DNA of 36,572 bases from CAVYPR01 sp052145775 (GCA_052145775.1 JBKQNY010000162.1:1-36572), one strand, 5' to 3'; numbered from the stretch's first letter, positions 30,118-36,572 are shown. The notes: generated by a model not told the origin, from the letters alone. A program made the numbers and translations.

Positions 30118-31854
30118 CTAGCCCGGCACCTCCTCGGCGCCGGGGAACGCCTCGAGCAGTCGGGCCTCGGCCACCGGGCCCGGCTCGGCGTCGGCCGTCG
30201 GGTCGAAGTCGTCCCCCTCGTCGAGATCCCCGGGCGCCGTGGCGGCCCCGGGCGCGCCGGCCTCGGACTCCACGACCAGGCGCAGCGGGACCGCCACCCC
30301 GAAGTGGGCCGAGAGCGCCTCCTCGACGACCGGGCGGACCTCCCCGCAGCGCTCGCGGTGGGCGGCGTTGGGCAGGGCGAAGGCCACCGTGCCGTCGTCG
30401 CTCACCACGAACCGGCCCGCGGCGAACAGGACCTTGGCCCGGGCCGGGAGGGAGCGCAGGATCTGGTCGCCCCACGCCTGGACCAGCGCGTCCCGGTCGG
30501 GCAGCCCACCGGCCGTCGCCGGCGGAGGAGAGGCCGTGGCGGCGGGGCCGGCGACCGGAGGAGGCTCGCCAGCCGGAGGCGGCTCGACGGCCGCCGTTGG
30601 GGGTGCCGGGGCCGGCGGGGTGATGGCAGGCGGGGAGGCGGCCGCCGCCCGCTGGCGCTTGAGGGCTCCGATGGACGGCATGGTCCGCGGGTCGCCCCCC
30701 GGGGCCGGGGGGGGCGTCGCCGGCGGCGCGGGGGCCGCATGCGGGGCCAGCGCGCCGCGCTCGAGCCTCCCGACCCGCTCGACCAGGGCGGCCGTCGAGT
30801 CGTCGAGGTCGGCACGGGCCAGCCGCACCAGGGCCACCTCGAGCACCACCCGGGGGTCGGGCGCGTCGCGCATCTCCACCTGGGCCCGGCCCAGCACCTC
30901 GATCGAACGGACCAGCCGGGGCAGCCCGAGCCGGTCCGCCTGGGCGGTCCGCCGCTCGGCCTCGGCTCCGCCGGCCGTGGCCAGCTCCGGGGCGAGCGCC
31001 GCCAGGAACGCCTGGCGCAGGTCGTCCACGAGCTCCGCCGCCAGCTGCTGGGGTCCCCAGCCGGCCTCGTGCAGCGCGGCCACGGCCACCAGGGCCCGGC
31101 CGGCGTCCTCGTCGGCCAAGGCGTCGGCGACCTCGGCCAGCTCGGGCCGGGCGTCGTCGGCCGAGCCGGAGGCCGCCACCTGGTCGAGGGCCGAGAGGGT
31201 GTCGCGGGCCGACCCCCGGCCCCGGCGCACCGCCACCGACAGGGACTCCTCGTCCAGCTGAAGGCCGGCCGCCTCGTTCACGTCGTGGACCAGTGCGGCC
31301 AGGGCGTCTGTCCCCAGGAGCCGGAACTCGAAGTGCTGGGTGCGGCTCCTGATGGTGGGCGGCACCTTCTGGGGGTCGGTGGTGGCCAGGACGAAGATGA
31401 CGTGGCCCGGGGGTTCCTCCAACGTCTTGAGGAGGGCGTTGGCCGCCGAGTTGGAGAGCATGTGGACCTCGTCGACGATGTAGACCTTCCATCGCCCGGG
31501 GGTGCCGAGGGCGGCGTGTGCGATCAGGTCGCGCATGGCCTCCACCCCGTTGTTGGAGGCGGCGTCGAGCTCGTGGACGTCGAGCGAGGTGCCCCTGGTG
31601 ATCTCGACGCACGACGTGCACACCCCGCAGGGCTCGCCGTCGGCGGGACGGGCGCAGTTGAGCGCCTTGGCCAGGATCCGGGCGGTCGAGGTCTTGCCGG
31701 TCCCCCGTGGCCCGCTGAACAGGTAGGCGTGGGCGACGTGGCCGTCCCGCACCGCGCTGCGGAGGGCCAGGACCACGTGGGGCTGACCCCGGAGCTCCCC
31801 GAAACGGCCGGGCCGGAAGCGACGATAAAGGGAGACGAAGGGCTCGTCGCTCAT
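30118..31854 (-). CDS. dnaX: DNA polymerase III subunits gamma/tau
   Basis: 578 aa clamp-loader ATPase. It has YRRFRPGRFGELRGQ at the N-terminus, Walker A SGPRGTGKTST (47-57), a zinc finger with Cys67, Cys76, Cys79 and Cys82, IVDEVHMLSNSAANALLKTLEEPP (Walker B DEVH 128-131), and the sensor RSRTQHFEF at the SRC position with Thr for Cys. After domain III (about 370) come a long Pro/Ala-rich linker (about 390-450) and a C-terminal tau-like domain (about 455-540). The ATG at 31854 precedes MSDEPFVSLYRR, the usual start; an in-frame extension to 31926 would run into the SRP RNA. It is followed by recR and the SixA-like gene. Confidence 0.95.
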   Translation of the reverse strand: MSDEPFVSLYRRFRPGRFGELRGQPHVVLALRSAVRDGHVAHAYLFSGPRGTGKTSTARILAKALNCARPADGEPCGVCTSCVEITRGTSLDVHELDAASNNGVEAMRDLIAHAALGTPGRWKVYIVDEVHMLSNSAANALLKTLEEPPGHVIFVLATTDPQKVPPTIRSRTQHFEFRLLGTDALAALVHDVNEAAGLQLDEESLSVAVRRGRGSARDTLSALDQVAASGSADDARPELAEVADALADEDAGRALVAVAALHEAGWGPQQLAAELVDDLRQAFLAALAPELATAGGAEAERRTAQADRLGLPRLVRSIEVLGRAQVEMRDAPDPRVVLEVALVRLARADLDDSTAALVERVGRLERGALAPHAAPAPPATPPPAPGGDPRTMPSIGALKRQRAAAASPPAITPPAPAPPTAAVEPPPAGEPPPVAGPAATASPPPATAGGLPDRDALVQAWGDQILRSLPARAKVLFAAGRFVVSDDGTVAFALPNAAHRERCGEVRPVVEEALSAHFGVAVPLRLVVESEAGAPGAATAPGDLDEGDDFDPTADAEPGPVAEARLLEAFPGAEEVPG

Positions 31855-31888
31855 GGCGGCGAGCCTACCGGTGGCCGCACCGGCGCTC

Positions 31889-32000
31889 GGTGCGATGGCC
31901 AGGTTGGCTACGGCACACGGCCTCACCCGCTGAGAGCTGCTGCCTTCCGACCCTGACTCGGTTCACGAGCGGCCGTTGCGCAGGACCCGGCCACCGCACC
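31889..32000 (-). ncRNA. ffs: Signal recognition particle RNA (4.5S type)
   Basis: Minus strand. The apical SRP domain IV is recognisable: GTCAGG, then TCGGAAGGCAGCAGC (31936-31957 together) with the GGAA tetraloop at 31945-31948, matching the bacterial consensus GTCAGG-x-CCGGAAGG-x-AGCAGC. The flanks pair: 5' GGTGCGGTGGCCGGGT (from 32000) with 3' ACCTGGCCATCGCACC (to 31889), 16 bp with two G-U pairs, giving a ~112-nt hairpin. The exact ends are estimated; a TAACGT -10-like hexamer at 32020-32025 would start transcription near 32013. Placement next to dnaX on the same strand is also seen in mycobacteria. It lies 35 nt upstream of dnaX. Confidence 0.9.
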
Positions 32001-32019
32001 CAACGTCGGCGACGGGGCC

Positions 32020-32025
32020 ACGTTA
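32020..32025 (-). promoter_or_regulatory. -10 element TAACGT for the SRP RNA
   Basis: TAACGT on the minus strand about 20 nt before the paired 5' end of the SRP RNA. Only the -10 pattern was seen. Confidence 0.4.
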
Positions 32026-32035
32026 GCCCGCCGGA

Positions 32036-32041
32036 TAGCCT
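32036..32041 (+). promoter_or_regulatory. -10 element TAGCCT for tRNA-Ser(GGA)
   Basis: TAGCCT ends 10 nt before the first base of the tRNA at 32052. It lies divergent to the SRP RNA promoter, within ~11 bp. Confidence 0.4.
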
Positions 32042-32051
32042 GAGCGCCCTC

Positions 32052-32136
32052 GGAGGCGTGCGAGAGCGGCCGAATCGGCACGACTGGAAATCGTGTGTGG
32101 GGCAACCCACCGTGGGTTCAAATCCCACCGCCTCCG
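32052..32136 (+). tRNA. serX: tRNA-Ser (anticodon GGA)
   Basis: 85-nt class II tRNA. Acceptor GGAGGCG pairs with CGCCTCC; D-arm GAGAGCGGCCGAATCGGC region; anticodon stem CGACT/ATCG with loop CTGGAAA (anticodon GGA); long variable arm GTGGG-GCAA-CCCAC; T-arm GTGGGTTCAAATCCCAC. Discriminator G at 32136; CCA is not encoded (CTC follows). It reads UCC/UCU codons. Confidence 0.96.
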
Positions 32137-32180
32137 CTCTGCTCCCGCGGCACCCCGGCGCCGGGGGGGCCGCGCTTGGT

Positions 32181-32186
32181 TACAGT
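32181..32186 (+). promoter_or_regulatory. -10 element TACAGT for tadA (leaderless)
   Basis: TACAGT ends 8 nt before the ATG at 32195 and no Shine-Dalgarno is present (only CCGGCCCC between). Confidence 0.45.
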
Positions 32187-32194
32187 CCGGCCCC

Positions 32195-32659
32195 ATGACG
32201 GCACCCGCGGCGGTCTCCGACGAGGCGGCCATGCACCTCGCCCTCGAGGAGGCAGCGCTGGCCGTGGCCCACGGCGACGTCCCGGTCGGGGCGGTGGTGC
32301 TCGACGGAGGGCGGGTGATCGCCTCCCGGCACAACGAGCGCGAGCTGCGGCGCGATCCCACCGCCCACGCCGAGCTGCTGGCCCTGCGCGACGCAGGGGA
32401 GGCCGTGGGCGGCTGGCGGCTCGACGGCCTGACCGTGGTGGCGACCCTCGAGCCGTGCCCCATGTGCGCCGGGGCGCTGGTGGCCTCGCGGGTCTCGCGC
32501 CTCGTCTTCGGGGCCGCCGACCCGCGGGCCGGGGCCTGCGGCACCCTCTACAACCTGTGCTGCGACCCGCGCCTCAACCACGAGGTGGCGGTGACCTCCG
32601 GGGTGCTCAAGGAAGAGAGCGCCGACCTGCTCCGGGGGTTCTTCGGGGACCGTCGCTGA
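32195..32659 (+). CDS. tadA: tRNA-adenosine deaminase TadA
   Basis: 154 aa CDA-fold zinc deaminase. It converts wobble A34 to inosine in tRNA-Arg(ACG). Zinc and catalytic residues: HAE with His58 and Glu60 (DPTAHAELLALRDA), and LEPCPMCAGAL with Cys88 and Cys91. The GACGTLYNL block and NHEVAVTSGVL tail are typical of TadA. The ATG at 32195 is chosen because the TACAGT promoter element lies 8 nt upstream; a longer in-frame ORF begins inside the tRNA-Ser gene and is rejected. It sits between two tRNA-Ser genes on the same strand. Confidence 0.95.
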   Translation: MTAPAAVSDEAAMHLALEEAALAVAHGDVPVGAVVLDGGRVIASRHNERELRRDPTAHAELLALRDAGEAVGGWRLDGLTVVATLEPCPMCAGALVASRVSRLVFGAADPRAGACGTLYNLCCDPRLNHEVAVTSGVLKEESADLLRGFFGDRR

Positions 32660-32718
32660 ACCTGCGGGCACCCACCGCCGCGGCCCGCGGCGGTGGCGGG
32701 GACGGCGTGGTGACCGGT

Positions 32719-32724
32719 TAACCT
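32719..32724 (+). promoter_or_regulatory. -10 element TAACCT for tRNA-Ser(CGA)
   Basis: TAACCT ends 7 nt before the tRNA 5' base at 32732, as expected if transcription starts at or just before the mature end. Confidence 0.45.
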
Positions 32725-32731
32725 CTGCGCC

Positions 32732-32816
32732 GGAGGCGTGCGAGAGCGGCCGAATCGGACGGTCTCGAAAACCGTTGTACCTCCGGGTACCGTGGGTTCA
32801 AATCCCACCGCCTCCG
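32732..32816 (+). tRNA. serU: tRNA-Ser (anticodon CGA)
   Basis: 85-nt class II tRNA. Acceptor GGAGGCG/CGCCTCC; anticodon stem GGTCT/AACC with loop CTCGAAA (anticodon CGA); variable arm GTACC-TCCG-GGTAC; T-arm GTGGGTTCAAATCCCAC. CCA is not encoded. It reads UCG, the abundant serine codon in this GC-rich genome. The first ~27 nt and the last ~28 nt are identical to the upstream tRNA-Ser(GGA). Confidence 0.96.
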
Positions 32817-32925
32817 CTGCGAGCGCCGGGCCGGCGCGCCGTGGGCGGCACGCGACCACCGTGGAGCCGGGCGGACCGGTCGTCGACCCCGCTGGGCCGC
32901 GCCTCGGGCCGGGGCGCGCCGGCAC

Positions 32926-33113
32926 TACCATGAAGTGGTCCGGGGACGGAAAGGCGCCCCCACGGGCAGGGTCGTCGCACTCCACCCGGAGCTCCTCGGC
33001 CGGTCGGCGGCCGGCAGGAGCAGGAGATTCCGCCCGGACGGGCGGTGACCAGGAAGTTGTCCGGAGAACGCCGCCCCGCGCCGGGGCGGTGGGCCGGAGA
33101 GAGGATGTGGTGT
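32926..33113 (+). promoter_or_regulatory. Candidate promoter and structured 5' leader of the small basic gene
   Basis: The 297-bp gap after tRNA-Ser(CGA) contains no gene I can support. It has a TACCAT -10-like hexamer (32926-32931) and then ~175 nt with two perfect hairpins: CCGCCC-GGAC-GGGCGG (33030-33045) and CCGCCCC-GCGCC-GGGGCGG (33071-33089), the second ending about 10 nt before the GAGAGGA ribosome binding site. It does not match any riboswitch class I know. Confidence 0.35.
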
Positions 33114-33374
33114 ATGGCGCGTCCGCGTTCCACCTTTGGGAAGCTGCAGCGGGACCAGGCCAAGAAATCGAAGGCAAAGGCCAAGCAGGAGGACCGGGTG
33201 GCCCGGCGCGAGAACCGGGAGGAGGCCGCCCCCGAACCGCGGCCGGTCGAGGACCAGGCGGCCCTGCTCGAGCAGTTCGCCCGGCTCCACGAGGACCTGG
33301 CCGACGGACGCATCTCGATCGACGACTTCGAGGTGGCCCAAGAAGACCTGCGGAGCCGTCTCCAGGTCGACTGA
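33114..33374 (+). CDS. Small highly charged helical protein, unknown function
   Basis: 86 aa. The N-terminus MARPRSTFGKLQRDQAKKSKAKAKQ is very basic; residues about 20-45 are Arg/Lys/Glu-rich and probably helical; the C-terminal part (about 50-86, QAALLEQFARLHEDLADGRISIDDFEVAQEDLRSRL) is acidic and amphipathic. Short proteins starting MARPRxTFxKRxREQAK recur across many bacteria as uncharacterised genes; I know no function. RBS GAGAGGA about 10 nt upstream of the ATG. It converges with the MBL-fold gene (12-nt gap). Confidence 0.75.
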   Translation: MARPRSTFGKLQRDQAKKSKAKAKQEDRVARRENREEAAPEPRPVEDQAALLEQFARLHEDLADGRISIDDFEVAQEDLRSRLQVD

Positions 33375-33386
33375 CGACCGGGCCCG

Positions 33387-34313
33387 CTACTCCGCGTTGA
33401 CCGGGGGACGGTGCTCCAGCCATCGCCTGAGCCCGGCCGCGTTGGAGTGCACCCCGTTCATGATCTCGAGCTTCTCGCGGTGCTCGGGGGCCACATCGTC
33501 CATCTGCGGGTCGAAGCGCTCGGCCAGTGCGGCGGCGATGTCGCGCCCCTCGGCGAAGGCGCGCTCGGCCGTCTCGGCCCAGAGCCGGAGGGTCTCCTCG
33601 GCCTCGGCCAGGAGGTCGGGAGGGTCGGGGAGCAGGCCGTAGTGGGCCAGGGCGATGCCCGTGGGCCGGCGCTCGGCGAACCGGCGGAGCGAGTGCAGTG
33701 CCTGGTCGAGGTCGAAGTCCGGCGGCGGCGTCGAGGGCCGGAGCACCCCGGCGTCGGGGAGCCGGACCCCCACGGCGTCACCGGCGAACAGGATCCCGCT
33801 GGCCGAGTCGTGCAACCCCACGTGGTGCTTGGCGTGGCCCGGGGAGTCCACCGCCACCAGCACCCGGTCGGGGCCGACCCGGATCTCCTCGCCGTCGTCG
33901 AGCACGTGGAGGCGCTCGGCCGGCGTCGCCTCCAGGCGGCCGTAGAGGGAGTCGAGGAGGGGGCCGTAGACGCGGGCGGCCGACTCGACCAACCGGGTGG
34001 GGTCGGCCAGGTGGCGCGCCCCCTTCTCGTGGACGTAGACGGTGGACGAGGGGAAGGCCCGGGCCACGTCACCCACCCCGCCGGCGTGGTCGAGGTGGAT
34101 GTGGGTCACCACCACCCCCGACAGGTCGGTGGCGCCCATCCCCAGGTCGGCGAGCGCCTCGAGGAGGACCGGGACCGAGGACTGGCTGCCCGTCTCCACC
34201 AGCACCGGTTCGGTCCCCTCGATGAGGTAGCCCGCCGTGACCCGGTGCCAACCGCCCAGCAGGGTGTCGATCTCGAGCACCCCGGGGGCGATCCGGCGGG
34301 CCGAACAGCTCAA
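33387..34313 (-). CDS. MBL-fold metallo-hydrolase
   Basis: 308 aa metallo-beta-lactamase fold hydrolase with a binuclear metal site: VVVTHIHLDHAGG (His71, His73, Asp75, His76), SPGHAKHHV (His160), GDAVG (Asp179) and LAHYG (His224). The C-terminal extension (about 235-308) is helical. I place the start at the TTG at 34313, because it forms a TTGA 4-nt overlap with the stop of the upstream dehydrogenase gene, the same coupling seen at other junctions here; a GTG at 34283 is an alternative. The substrate is unknown. Coupling to a sugar dehydrogenase makes hydrolysis of its lactone or another oxidised product conceivable, but this is inference. Confidence 0.88.
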   Translation of the reverse strand: MSCSARRIAPGVLEIDTLLGGWHRVTAGYLIEGTEPVLVETGSQSSVPVLLEALADLGMGATDLSGVVVTHIHLDHAGGVGDVARAFPSSTVYVHEKGARHLADPTRLVESAARVYGPLLDSLYGRLEATPAERLHVLDDGEEIRVGPDRVLVAVDSPGHAKHHVGLHDSASGILFAGDAVGVRLPDAGVLRPSTPPPDFDLDQALHSLRRFAERRPTGIALAHYGLLPDPPDLLAEAEETLRLWAETAERAFAEGRDIAAALAERFDPQMDDVAPEHREKLEIMNGVHSNAAGLRRWLEHRPPVNAE

Positions 34314-35359
34314 GGGGCGGAGACCTCCACCACCACCTTCACGTCGTCGGCCTGGCGGGCCAGCGCCTGCTCCCAGTCGGACAGGGGGACCCTGCGGCTC
34401 ACCACCCCCGAGAGCCACCCGCGGTCGGCCTTGGCCAGGGCGGCGGCGGCGTCCTCGTAGTGGCGGCGGTTGGCGTTGACCGACCCCACCACCGACTCGT
34501 TGGCCAGCACCATCGACCGGTTGAGCGCCCCCTCGTCGACCTCGATGGCGCGGCCCGCGGCCGACACCCCCGTGAGGCAGACGACGCCCCCCGGCCCGAC
34601 GTGCTCGATGGCGTCGAGCACCAGCGAGGAGACGCCGGTGCACTCGATGATGGCGTCGGGCTCGTCGCACGCCTCGGCCACCGACCCCGTGTGGTAATGC
34701 GCACCCAGGCGGCGCACCAGGTCGGGCTTGGGCCCGTCGGTCATCTGGTCGATCACGTGGACCTCCAGGCCGCGCTGGACCCCGATCATGGCGGCCAGCA
34801 GGCCGATGGGCCCGGCCCCGGTGACCACGGCCCGGGTGGGGTTCCAGTGGGCCCGGCCGCCGATCCTGTTCACCTGCTCCCACGCCTTGGCCACGACCGA
34901 GGTCGGCTCCAGGAGCACGCCGAGGATCCCGAGGGACGGGTCCACCTTCACCAGGTAGTCGGGGGTGATGCGGTAGCGCTCGGAGAGGTAGCCGTCGTGC
35001 TGCTTGATCCCCCGCTCGGTGTACTGCCCGTTGCGGCAGAAGTCCCACACGCCCACGGCGCAGTTTGTGCAGGGGACGGGGTCGGGCCGGCGCACGATGC
35101 CCACCACCAGGTCGCCCTCGGCCACGGGCGCGCCGGCCGGCGCCTCGAGCACCCGGCCCAGCGACTCGTGGCCGAGCACGAGCCGCTCGCGTCCCGGCGG
35201 CGCCCAGCCGTACTGGCCGGAGAGGATCTCGATGTCGGTGCCGCAGATGCCCACAGCGATCGTCTCCACCAGCACCGGCCCGTCGGCCTCGGGCGGGTCG
35301 TCGACGTCGCTCAGCTGGGCCGAGTCCTTCTCCATCGGTACCACGGTCAGCGCTTTCAC
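34310..35359 (-). CDS. gdh: Glucose 1-dehydrogenase-like zinc MDR enzyme
   Basis: 349 aa zinc-dependent medium-chain dehydrogenase of the glucose 1-dehydrogenase branch (archaeal-type), oxidising glucose or another aldose to the lactone. Catalytic zinc ligands: Cys39 (GICGTDIEIL), His64-Glu65 (LGHESLGRV) and Glu151 (LLEPTSVV). The family block is PCTNCAVGVWDFCRNGQYTERGIKQHDGYLSE (in pieces 96-128). The structural zinc loop keeps Cys97, Cys100 and Cys108 but has Gly103 where a fourth Cys usually lies. Rossmann motif GAGPIGLLAA (181-190). The GTG at 35359 has AAGGAGGA 4 nt upstream; a longer ATG ORF starts inside GH15 and is rejected. It lies 61 nt downstream of GH15 on the same strand. Confidence 0.88.
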   Translation of the reverse strand: MKALTVVPMEKDSAQLSDVDDPPEADGPVLVETIAVGICGTDIEILSGQYGWAPPGRERLVLGHESLGRVLEAPAGAPVAEGDLVVGIVRRPDPVPCTNCAVGVWDFCRNGQYTERGIKQHDGYLSERYRITPDYLVKVDPSLGILGVLLEPTSVVAKAWEQVNRIGGRAHWNPTRAVVTGAGPIGLLAAMIGVQRGLEVHVIDQMTDGPKPDLVRRLGAHYHTGSVAEACDEPDAIIECTGVSSLVLDAIEHVGPGGVVCLTGVSAAGRAIEVDEGALNRSMVLANESVVGSVNANRRHYEDAAAALAKADRGWLSGVVSRRVPLSDWEQALARQADDVKVVVEVSAP

Positions 35360-35382
35360 AGTGTCCTCCTTCTCTTCTGCAT

Positions 35383-35396
35383 CACCGCGAGCGGTG
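35383..35396. repeat. Short inverted repeat in the GH15-gdh gap
   Basis: CACCGC-GA-GCGGTG is a perfect 6-bp inverted repeat (position within a few bases) in the 61-bp gap between the GH15 stop and the dehydrogenase start. It could be an operator or a weak hairpin; no regulator is encoded next to it. Confidence 0.25.
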
Positions 35397-35420
35397 CATC
35401 GACCACCGTAGGGACATTGT

Positions 35421-36462
35421 TCACCGGCACGACCGCCGGTGCAGCGGGCGGCCCCGTCGCGTCCACCCCCCGCCCGAGGCGCCGGGATGACCGTCGGAGA
35501 GCAACCGCCGGCGCACACGGCCCGGCCCGCCGGTCGGCGCCAGGTCCGAGATGTCTGCGTGACCGCTCAGCCGGAAGGCCGTGTTGACCAGCGACACGTG
35601 CGAGAAGGCCTGCGGGAAGTTGCCCACCAGCCGGCCGGCCACCGGGTCGTACTCCTCGGAGAGGAGGCCCAGGTCGTTGCGCACGGCCAGGAGCCGCTCG
35701 AACAGCGCCCGGGCGTCGTCGGCGCGGCCGATCAGGTGGAGGCAGTCGGCGAGCCAGAACGAGCAGGCCAGGAAGGCCCCCTCCCGGCCGGACAGGCCGT
35801 CGACCGCCCCGTCGTCGGTGGTGCGGTAGCGCAGCACGAAGCCGTCCTGGAGGAGCTCGCGCTCGATCGCCTCGACGGTGCCCACCACCCGGGGGTCGCT
35901 GGCCGGCAGGAAACCCACCAGGGGGATCATGAGGACGCTGGCGTCGAGCTCGTCGGTGCCGTAGTACTGGGTGAAGGCCCCCTTGCCGGCGTCGAACCCC
36001 TTCTCGCAGACCTCGGCGTGGATGGCGTCGCGCAGGGCGCGCCACTTCTCGAGCGGTCCGGGGAGCTCGGGGTACTCCTCCATCGTGCGCACCGCCCGGT
36101 CCACGGCCACCCAGGCCATCACCTTGGAGTGGGTGAAGTGCCGCCGGGGGCCCCGCACCTCCCAGATCCCGTCGTCGGGCTGGCTCCACCCGTCTTCGAG
36201 GAACTCGATCAGCTTGGTCTGGAGATCCCAGACGGTCCGGCTGTGCTCCCCGTCCACCTGGCACGCCGAGTAGAGGGCCGACATGACCTCTCCGTAGACG
36301 TCGAGCTGGAACTGGCCGGAGGCCGCGTTGCCGACCCGCACCGGGGCCGACTGCTCGTAGCCGGCCAGCCAGCCCACCTCCCACTCGTCGAGGCGGCGCT
36401 CGCCTCCGGCCCCGTACATGATCTGCAGCTTGGAGACGTCGCCCGCCGTGCAGCGCAGCAGA
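35421..36462 (-). CDS. Glycoside hydrolase family 15 (glucoamylase/trehalase), truncated at 5' end
   Basis: About 347 recognisable residues of a GH15 catalytic barrel, which normally is the second half of a ~600-670-aa protein. Landmarks: AGDVSKLQIMYG, GERRLDEWEVGWLAGYEQS, PVRVGNAASGQFQLDVYGEV, DDGIWEVRGPRRHFTHSKVMAWVAVDRAV, LIPLVGFLPASDPRVVGTV, REGAFLACSFWLADCL, LSEEYDPVAGRLVGNFPQAFSHVSLV. The likely general acid Glu (DGIWE) and base Glu (SEEYD) are both kept. Family similarity stops abruptly about 36455-36465; upstream lies FlhA-like sequence in another frame. So the N-terminal beta-sandwich and first helices are missing and no native start exists in the window. Annotated starts such as TTG at 36494 would be artificial. 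Confidence 0.88.
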
Positions 36463-36572
36463 CGGAATGATCGGCATGCCGGGAATAAGTCCAAATGTGA
36501 AGAGCATCGCCGAGGCCACCCCGATTGCCCGGGGATACAGCGTAAGCTGTCCGGATATATGCGAGCCCAGGT
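36463..36572 (-). pseudogene. flhA: Fragment of a FlhA/SctV-type export gate gene
   Basis: Minus-strand frame beginning LGSHISGQLTLYPRAIGVAS and ending AMLFTFGLIPGMPIIP. This closely resembles the segment of FlhA where DLGSQ..GQL is followed by NPRAL and the GLIPGMPxxPF transmembrane turn. Only about 36 codons are present; the match ends at CCG (36463-36465) with the next codon entering GH15 sequence in a different frame. Base and codon use (ATA, TCC, ACA, TTT, GGA, CTT, ATT) is clearly less GC-biased than the rest of the window. Probably a foreign-sequence junction (assembly chimera) or a recombination breakpoint. Confidence 0.7.

Noticed and set aside
31854..31926. Upstream in-frame extension of dnaX
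   Set aside because: It would place the start inside the SRP RNA, and homologues begin at MSDEPFVSLYRR.
29803..31956. A 717-residue plus-strand open frame opposite dnaX-recR
   Set aside because: Antisense shadow; it covers the SRP RNA and both real genes on the other strand and has no recognisable motif.
32093..32194. Upstream in-frame extension of tadA
   Set aside because: It begins inside tRNA-Ser(GGA); the TACAGT element 8 nt before ATG 32195 supports the shorter start.
32738..33400. A 220-residue plus-strand ORF from tRNA-Ser(CGA) through the gap
   Set aside because: Starts inside a tRNA gene, has biased Arg/Pro/Gly composition and overlaps the better supported 86-residue gene in another frame.
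36463..36519. An intact GH15 start codon upstream of the catalytic domain
   Set aside because: The available TTG/ATG codons lie in FlhA-like sequence or the wrong frame, so they cannot be native starts.
1..36572. CRISPR arrays, insertion sequences, prophage or transposase genes
   Set aside because: No regularly spaced repeats, terminal inverted repeats, integrases or transposase motifs were found; the only notable direct repeats are the shared ends of the two tRNA-Ser genes.

Overview
The window is very GC-rich DNA with dense, short-spaced genes and strong high-GC shadow ORFs in other frames. The gene content (MymT-like metallothionein, acyl-CoA carboxylase epsilon-like subunit, SRP RNA next to dnaX-recR, frequent GTG/TTG starts, apparent leaderless promoters, Thr/Pro-rich membrane-anchored proteins) points to an Actinomycetota genome, most likely an Acidimicrobiia-type or related lineage. 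That assignment is inference from the sequence alone.

Layout. 1-3087: citrate synthase N-terminal part (runs off the left edge), a membrane-anchored unknown, and a clear UDP-sulfoquinovose synthase, all on the minus strand. 3249-11774: a tightly coupled minus-strand operon SDR > RmuC > AddB-like Fe-S nuclease > AddA-like helicase/nuclease, every junction a 4-nt ATGA or GTGA overlap. 11832-18489: PhoU-like regulator, aspartate kinase/ASA dehydrogenase operon, two tandem cyclophilins, an S51-like protein with an altered nucleophile motif, and an ABC-F ATPase. 18541-29002: a carbon-assimilation block holding 3-hydroxybutyryl-CoA dehydrogenase, ethylmalonyl-CoA mutase, a D-aminoacylase-like amidohydrolase, a minimal zincin, the acyl-CoA carboxylase beta and tiny epsilon subunits, methylmalonyl/ethylmalonyl-CoA epimerase, crotonyl-CoA carboxylase/reductase and acetyl-CoA acetyltransferase. 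Embedded in it are a metallothionein and a BlaI/CopY-type repressor that carries its own metallothionein-like N-terminal arm. 29018-32816: SixA-like phosphatase, recR, dnaX, SRP RNA, and tadA between two tRNA-Ser genes. 33114-36462: a small basic protein, an MBL-fold hydrolase, a glucose-dehydrogenase-like enzyme and the C-terminal part of a GH15 glucoamylase/trehalase. The last ~110 bp (36463-36572) read as a piece of a FlhA/SctV export-gate gene joined out of frame to GH15, which is probably a misjoin or rearrangement.

How the genes work together. The clearest system is an ethylmalonyl-CoA pathway core: two acetyl-CoA are condensed (thiolase), reduced (HbdA), and crotonyl-CoA is reductively carboxylated (Ccr). 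Ethylmalonyl-CoA is then epimerised and rearranged to methylsuccinyl-CoA (Ecm), and propionyl-CoA is handled by an acyl-CoA carboxylase (beta + epsilon). The crotonase-type dehydratase, methylsuccinyl-CoA dehydrogenase, mesaconyl-CoA hydratase and malyl-CoA lyase are not in the window. The most unusual local arrangement is the convergent, 3'-overlapping pair of a 54-aa metallothionein and a repressor with seven cysteines in 19 residues, suggesting a compact metal (probably Cu(I)) buffering and sensing module.
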